Assembly: GCA_027485005.1 (NCBI GenBank)
Contig: JAIXRX010000055.1
Span: forward strand, 1 to 8,708
Direction of reading: 5' to 3'
DNA length: 8,708 nucleotides
Origin: Alphaproteobacteria bacterium
GTDB taxonomy: Bacteria > Pseudomonadota > Alphaproteobacteria > Rickettsiales > JAIXRX01
The notes beneath the pieces are model-generated. The model saw only the letters and a program-made list of their open reading frames with translations. It was not told the DNA's origin and did not search any database. Of the stretch, positions 6,478 to 8,708 are shown piece by piece (position 1 is the stretch's first letter; every line of letters begins with the position of its first letter). The position numbers and the translations under genes are program-made.

Positions 6478-7932
6478 ATGGAAGATAAGCACTCTCATTT
6501 TATTGTCCGAATTCCGGAGTATATTCACCGATTAGATTTTCCTGATCGGTGTCAGTCGGTGTTGGATTCTCTTTCGGGGCAGCCCATACCAGATCATTTC
6601 GACGATTTTATGAAACAGCTTTCAGAGGCGGTAAAGATCATTGCATCAGACGATGATGGATTTGGTGAAATACGCAAATTTCCAATGAATACATCACTTA
6701 ATGGCGCTTATAACTATTTGAGTTGTGCCCAGCGCATTATTGAAAAACAATATGCAAAGGATTTGCCAGATCATACCCATAGGGCGGTTGAATGGCAGCG
6801 AGAATATTTTGACGATAGTGTTGATCCGCCTTTAGAACTCAGTCGAGTTATTCGTAATGGTGCTAAGCCTGAGAGTCCCTCATTTTTAGATCATTATGCG
6901 TTTCAACAAGGTGCTGAAAATTCAGAGACTGGTTCGCTGTATCTCTATCATTGCCTTGCTCCTGAAACTAACGATGAGTATGATAAAGCCAATTATCATC
7001 GTGCGATGAATCTTTTGGCAAAAAACTATGAGCAGGCGATTGGAAAAAAGCCATTAGAGCAAGGTCAAACCAAGGAAGATGCCGCTCTACATTGTTATTA
7101 TTTGTTTAGTCAGATTATGCCATTTAGTCGTGGCTCTTCCTCTGCAGCGCGGTTAATGTTTGAGCGACTGGCAGAGGTGGCTGGGTTTGAAACATACAAT
7201 AATGCTCCCAATATTGATATGAATATTGAAGCTATATCAAATCACTGGTCGGCTTTTCGGACAAACTATAAGGCAGGTTTATATACGGATAAGAACATAT
7301 CAGCTGAGCATATTATGGCGTCTCATCAGGAATGGGCGGCTGAGCAAAATAAAACAAAAGATAATCGTTCACCTAAAAATTGGGCTCGGTTGGTGAAGCG
7401 TGCGTTTGAATTAGCAGATGACGATTGTGAAGCGCCTGTTATTTCTGTTTCGGATCTTTTTTTGAGTTTTATGCTGGCGCATGAGAAAAATGTGCATGCA
7501 AAAAATATTCCAATGGCCAAACTACATGAGGAGTTTGAGCGTTTTTATCCTGTAAAGAGTGGTTATATTACGGCGTCAGAAAAAGTTGATACGGCGTCAG
7601 AAAAAGTTGATAATTGCATTATAAAATTAGGAAATGTGAGCTATCAAGAAGACGGCAACACGCATTCTGAACCTTGTATAAGTTTTGTACTCGAAAGAGA
7701 TGAGGAAGAGGGCATCCCTATTGGCATTGCTCAAAAAGCCTTGGGTAATCTACTTGATCAGAAAATTTTTAAGAAATCAAAGCCATCAGGACAAGCGGTC
7801 TTTGAAAAAGTTATAAAAAATCCGAATATACAAATCACTCTTTCGGGTAAAATTGTTGAGGGCGAGTTTGTTGAGAAAAGCGCTCATCATCGTATTAAGG
7901 ACGAACTCGGTCATGGTATCGACTTCAAGTGA
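6478..7932 (+). CDS. Soluble protein of unknown function with a degenerate Fic-like segment
   Basis: This 484-residue hydrophilic protein has no signal peptide or membrane helix, and no family was recognised. Residues 214-225 (MPFSRGSSSAAR), inside ALHCYYLFSQI...LMFERLAEVAGF, line up without gaps with the Fic motif HPFxDGNGRxxR. They keep P, F, G and the final R but lose the catalytic His (Met) and the NGR residues (SSS). This suggests a Fic-like helix without AMP-transferase chemistry, or chance. Residues 365-378 are an exact tandem TASEKVD pair that separates a mostly helical N-terminal part from an unrelated C-terminal domain of about 105 residues. Composition is AT-rich: 22 G/C in 7201-7260 against 35 in a thiC stretch at 2461-2520. 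Horizontal acquisition is likely. No Shine-Dalgarno is seen at the ATG. Confidence 0.75.
   Translation: MEDKHSHFIVRIPEYIHRLDFPDRCQSVLDSLSGQPIPDHFDDFMKQLSEAVKIIASDDDGFGEIRKFPMNTSLNGAYNYLSCAQRIIEKQYAKDLPDHTHRAVEWQREYFDDSVDPPLELSRVIRNGAKPESPSFLDHYAFQQGAENSETGSLYLYHCLAPETNDEYDKANYHRAMNLLAKNYEQAIGKKPLEQGQTKEDAALHCYYLFSQIMPFSRGSSSAARLMFERLAEVAGFETYNNAPNIDMNIEAISNHWSAFRTNYKAGLYTDKNISAEHIMASHQEWAAEQNKTKDNRSPKNWARLVKRAFELADDDCEAPVISVSDLFLSFMLAHEKNVHAKNIPMAKLHEEFERFYPVKSGYITASEKVDTASEKVDNCIIKLGNVSYQEDGNTHSEPCISFVLERDEEEGIPIGIAQKALGNLLDQKIFKKSKPSGQAVFEKVIKNPNIQITLSGKIVEGEFVEKSAHHRIKDELGHGIDFK
7570..7611 (+). repeat. Exact in-frame 21-base tandem duplication
   Basis: The 21-base unit at 7570-7590, which begins acggcgtcag and ends aagttgat, is repeated exactly at 7591-7611. 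It encodes TASEKVD twice (residues 365-378) at the junction between the two parts of the 484-residue protein. Perfect identity at the DNA level points to a recent duplication, and the site looks like a flexible linker. Confidence 0.95.
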
Positions 7933-8037
7933 TCTGTTCGGTTCTGACATATTAGAATTTATCTATGATGCTGTGAATCCCTTGACCAAACCCTTGAAAA
8001 ACGCTAGGTTGATGGGGAAATTAACCTCTCATTGAAT

Positions 8038-8099
8038 GGCTGCCCATCGCGTGACGACATTTTATATTGCTCGTATTTCTGCTTTTTATAGCGGCAGCC
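8038..8099 (+). promoter_or_regulatory. Inverted repeat in the thrS leader
   Basis: GGCTGCC (8038-8044) and GGCAGCC (8093-8099) are perfect 7-base complements enclosing 48 mostly AT-rich bases, ending 13 bases before the thrS start. If it forms in RNA it would sit over the ribosome-binding region, where no Shine-Dalgarno is visible. E. coli thrS is known to be autoregulated through a structured leader, so a regulatory role is possible, but I cannot draw a convincing tRNA-like domain inside the loop. The rest of 7933-8037 shows only weak promoter-like hexamers (for example TTGACC at 7982). Confidence 0.3.
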
Positions 8100-8112
8100 T
8101 AGCTATTTTCTC

Positions 8113-8708
8113 ATGATCTCGATTACATTACCCGACGGTTCCTCACGCCAATATGAGGGGACGCCCACTGGCGCAGACGTAGCTTTAAGCATCGGCGCTG
8201 GCCTTGCCAAAGCCGCCCTTGGTATGAAGGTGGACGGCGAACAACGCGACATTTATCTGCCGATTACCGCCGACGCGAAGCTTGAAATTCTGACGCCTAA
8301 GCAAGAAGAAGGCTTGGACATTATGCGCCACACGATTGCCGCCCAAGTGCTGGCATTGGCGATAAAAGAACTTTTCCCAAGTGCAAAACTGGCTATAGGA
8401 CCTACGATTGACACCGGTTTTTACTATGACGTGGAATCGGACGTGACCATTTCGTCCGAAGATTTTGAGCGGATTGAAGCCAAAATGCGCGAGATTATGG
8501 ACCGCAATTTGCCCGTGCAGCGTGAAATGTGGGAGCGCGACGCCGCGATTGCCATGTTTGAAAAACGTGGGGAAACCTACAAAGCGGACATTATTCGTTC
8601 TGCCGCCGCGCATGACACGACGGAAGCGGGCAAGATTTCTCTCTACCGCCAAGGCAGCGGGGATGACGCTTTTATCGATTTATGCCGTGGGCCGCATGTG
8701 CCATCCAC
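8113..8708 (+). CDS. thrS: Threonyl-tRNA synthetase (5' part, runs off window)
   Basis: The first 198 codons of thrS are present; the catalytic core and anticodon-binding domain lie outside the window. Residues 1-60 form the TGS domain (ISITLPDGS start). The following editing domain, which clears Ser-tRNA(Thr), has the family signatures LDIMRH, IGPTIDTGFYYD and DLCRGPHVP (Cys191, His195). The editing motif normally reads HxxxH, but here it is HTIAAQ (residues 73-78). His73 is present, while the second His is absent: Ala77 if aligned without a gap, or Gln78 with a one-residue insertion. Mis-tRNA editing may be weakened. The ATG at 8113 fits the usual start of the TGS domain. No Shine-Dalgarno is visible. 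Confidence 0.96.
   Translation, partial: MISITLPDGSSRQYEGTPTGADVALSIGAGLAKAALGMKVDGEQRDIYLPITADAKLEILTPKQEEGLDIMRHTIAAQVLALAIKELFPSAKLAIGPTIDTGFYYDVESDVTISSEDFERIEAKMREIMDRNLPVQREMWERDAAIAMFEKRGETYKADIIRSAAAHDTTEAGKISLYRQGSGDDAFIDLCRGPHVPS

Noticed and set aside
7913..8035. Possible 40-codon open frame overlapping the end of the 484-residue gene
   Set aside because: It has no ribosome-binding site and no recognisable protein features, and open frames of this size are expected by chance in AT-rich sequence.
8185..8652. Minus-strand 155-codon open frame opposite thrS
   Set aside because: It is antisense to a clearly conserved thrS reading frame and shows no coherent protein features.

Overview
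The window looks like a chromosomal segment of a Gram-negative proteobacterium, most likely an alphaproteobacterium. That assignment is an inference from the style of ThiC, MutY and ThrRS and from a Pho-box-like site; no search was run. Ribosome-binding sites are weak or absent before most starts, with thiC the clear exception. Four well-recognised families frame the window: ThiC, an EamA transporter and an AmpD-type amidase on the minus strand, MutY on the plus strand, and the 5' part of thrS on the plus strand at the right edge.

Left part (1-4172, minus strand). An apparent operon reads thiC (HMP-phosphate synthase) > EamA-family transporter > N-acetylmuramoyl-L-alanine amidase. Its gaps are 4 bases and then a one-base TAATG overlap. 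Downstream lies a hairpin-rich intergenic stretch (366-635), then the start of a partial exported protein of unknown function that leaves the window. A near-consensus 18-base Pho box lies about 93 bases before that start. thiC begins only 65 bases from the divergent mutY start and shows no TPP riboswitch.

Middle (4238-5278, plus strand). MutY is complete, with its [4Fe-4S] motif. The catalytic Asp of the usual VDGNV motif reads Glu.

Right-centre (5279-8112, plus strand). This is an AT-rich accessory interval between the housekeeping genes mutY and thrS. It holds a 92-residue membrane protein, a 162-residue four-helix membrane protein and a 484-residue soluble protein of unknown function. The first two genes are each followed by a nearly identical 72-base terminator module, giving a cassette-like gene-terminator arrangement. 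The 484-residue protein carries a segment that resembles a degenerate Fic motif and an exact in-frame 21-base tandem duplication.

Right edge (8113 onward). The thrS gene encodes the TGS domain and much of the editing domain. Its HxxxH editing motif is broken: the second His is absent, while the downstream Cys/His pair is kept. The most useful leads are the 72-base terminator repeats with the AT-rich island, the unknown 484-residue protein, the altered catalytic motifs in MutY and ThrRS, and the Pho box.
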